Shown: positions 6,796 to 7,892 of the stretch, in pieces
Position numbering within the stretch: position 1 is the stretch's first letter
Layout: the number at the start of each line of letters is the position of its first letter
From: Alphaproteobacteria bacterium
GTDB lineage: Bacteria > Pseudomonadota > Alphaproteobacteria > Rickettsiales > UBA6187
Length of the DNA stretch: 7,892 nucleotides
Reading direction: 5' to 3'
Assembly: GCA_024280585.1 (NCBI GenBank)
Contig: JAJRPW010000075.1
Coordinates: forward strand, 1-7,892
Made by a program: the position numbers and the translations under genes
Notes under the pieces: generated by a model
Told to the model about the DNA's origin: nothing
The model's database searches: none
The model's input: only the letters and a program-made list of their open reading frames with translations

Positions 6796-7647
6796 CTACT
6801 CTTCCTTAATTTTCATCTGGATCGGCCCTTTAGCACGACCATTTATAAATTGCTCAACATACTCATTTTCACTGTGATTCAGATCCTTAACCCCGCCTTG
6901 CCAAATCATTTTCCCCTCATATAACATCGCGATATTATCAGCAATTTTTTTTGCCGACCGCATATCATGAGTTATCGTAAAAGTCGTTGCGCCCAACTCC
7001 TCCGAGCATTTAACGATTAAGTCATTGATAACCCCGGACATAATCGGGTCAAGCCCCGTTGTTGGCTCATCGAAAAATATAATTTCAGGGTCATCCGCAA
7101 TTGCCCGCGCCAACGCCACCCTTTTTTGCATACCACCCGACAATTCCGACGGAAAAAGCCTCGCAACATCAGCACCCAGGCCAACTTGCGCCAGCTTCGA
7201 AATCGCCAAATCGTAACAATCTCTTTTGCTATATTTTTTCGTTTGCAAAGAGGTAAAAACGATGTTTTTCCACACCGGCAAACTGTCGAATAACGCGCCA
7301 CCCTGGAATAAAACACCGAATTTATGCATCATATTATTTCTCTCGCGTGAAGAAAGATGAGCAACCTCGCTCCCGTCGATTTTGATACTACCGCGCGACG
7401 GCTCCAGCAAGCCGATAATGCTCTTCAATAGCACCGATTTTCCGCTACCTGAGCCGCCGATAATCACCATGGATTCGCCCTTGCAAATATCCAGATCGAT
7501 CCCGCGCAGCACTTTTTTTTCGCCAAAAACTTTCTGTACATTGCGTAAAGAAATTTTTACATCCGTCTCCCTTACAGCACGTTTTTTGCGCCTCCGCAAA
7601 AGCATCTGAATTCCTTTAACGCTAAATAAAGTAGTTTTTTTTGCCAT
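6796..7647 (-). CDS. mlaF: Phospholipid ABC transporter ATP-binding protein MlaF
   Basis: MlaF is the cytoplasmic ATPase of the Mla system, which moves phospholipids between the membranes to keep the outer membrane asymmetric. ABC motifs, numbered from the ATG at 7647 (283 residues): Walker A GGSGSGKS (64-71), Q-loop Gln115 in FQGGALFDSL, signature LSGGMQKR (169-176), Walker B FFDEP (191-195), D-loop TTGLDP (196-201) and switch His227 in ITHDM. The FQGGALFDSLPVWKN stretch and the downstream MLYEGKMIWQG are typical of Mla-type ATPases rather than amino-acid importers. The start is ambiguous. The ATG at 7647 overlaps the mlaE stop (TAATG) but has no Shine-Dalgarno, whereas the in-frame ATG at 7605 has a strong one and gives 269 residues, the length I recall for E. 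coli MlaF. The MlaD, MlaB and MlaC partners are not in the window. Identity is strong through mlaE next door. Confidence 0.93.
   Translation of the reverse strand: MAKKTTLFSVKGIQMLLRRRKKRAVRETDVKISLRNVQKVFGEKKVLRGIDLDICKGESMVIIGGSGSGKSVLLKSIIGLLEPSRGSIKIDGSEVAHLSSRERNNMMHKFGVLFQGGALFDSLPVWKNIVFTSLQTKKYSKRDCYDLAISKLAQVGLGADVARLFPSELSGGMQKRVALARAIADDPEIIFFDEPTTGLDPIMSGVINDLIVKCSEELGATTFTITHDMRSAKKIADNIAMLYEGKMIWQGGVKDLNHSENEYVEQFINGRAKGPIQMKIKEE
7611..7617 (-). promoter_or_regulatory. Strong internal Shine-Dalgarno for an alternative mlaF start
   Basis: On the minus strand AAAGGAA lies 5 bases before an in-frame ATG at 7605. This ribosome site is much better than anything before the overlapping ATG at 7647, so translation may begin here, or at both sites. 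Confidence 0.5.
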
Positions 7648-7892
7648 TATTTTGAAAAGAAAAATTCGGTTACAAAATAGTTAGATAGTAAAATCAGCAT
7701 CGAGGCGGTCACAACGGCATTTGTTGTCGCAATACCGACACCATTTGCCCCGCCTTTTGAGTTAAATCCATAATAACAACCCATTAGTGATATAATAAAG
7801 CCAAAAATTGAGGCCTTCACCAGCCCTGTAACTACATCCCGTAACTCCAATAAATTATAGGTGCTTGTCAGATAATTTCCAGGTGAAAACCC
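7647..7892 (-). CDS. mlaE: Phospholipid ABC transporter permease MlaE, C-terminal part only
   Basis: MlaE is the inner-membrane permease that pairs with MlaF in phospholipid transport. Only the last 81 codons are in the window; the frame stays open to base 7892 and the 5' end lies beyond. Visible features are DVVTGLVKASIFG (19-31 of the visible part) leading into a hydrophobic segment (about 24-42), the family hallmark KGGANGVGIATTNAVV (46-61), and a last hydrophobic segment (about 57-77) ending FFFSK. The glycine-rich loop followed by ATTxAVV is diagnostic of the MlaE/DUF140 permease family. The stop TAA shares one base with the mlaF ATG at 7647, so the permease and ATPase are probably made in a coupled way. 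Nothing looks broken in the visible part. Confidence 0.92.
   Translation of the reverse strand, partial: GFSPGNYLTSTYNLLELRDVVTGLVKASIFGFIISLMGCYYGFNSKGGANGVGIATTNAVVTASMLILLSNYFVTEFFFSK

Overview
The window reads as ordinary chromosomal DNA from an AT-rich proteobacterium, most probably an alphaproteobacterium. The main clues are the dnaX-ybaB-recR order, a DnaX C-terminal domain that matches my memory of alphaproteobacterial DnaX proteins, and a minus-strand mlaE-mlaF-radA-cvpA cluster. A two-gene Mla transporter core also implies a Gram-negative outer membrane. The exact lineage cannot be read from this sequence alone.

Layout. (1) Positions 1-2336, plus strand: the 3' part of dnaX (clamp-loader subunit), then ybaB/ebfC (nucleoid-associated protein) and recR (recombinational repair). 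The three are tightly packed, and ybaB and recR share one base in a TAATG junction. (2) 2350-3969, minus strand: a GAF plus HD-GYP protein, a probable cyclic-di-GMP phosphodiesterase, convergent with recR and only 13 bases from it. It has a helical insertion of about 100 residues in the middle of the HD-GYP domain. (3) 3970-4467: an AT-rich gap of about 500 bases with no convincing gene. It holds a candidate 75-bp mini inverted-repeat element flanked by 7-bp direct repeats, some small AT-rich palindromes, and a good intrinsic terminator for the operon to its right. (4) 4468-7892, minus strand: a compact operon transcribed leftwards as mlaE (3' end only), mlaF, radA, cvpA. It uses a TAATG overlap (mlaE/mlaF), a 9-nt gap (mlaF/radA) and a 3-nt gap (radA/cvpA), and ends in the terminator at 4430-4461.

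Functionally the left module is replication and repair: DnaX loads the clamp, and RecR works with RecO/RecF to load RecA. The right operon joins an outer-membrane lipid-asymmetry transporter core (MlaFE), the branch-migration ATPase RadA and the inner-membrane protein CvpA. The GAF/HD-GYP gene between them is a second-messenger gene that appears to be its own transcription unit.

I found no CRISPR array, tRNA, rRNA, phage gene or transposase, and no clearly new multi-gene system. The points most worth a second look are the mini-element at 4025-4113, the altered HD-GYP domain, and the long C-terminal extension of CvpA.
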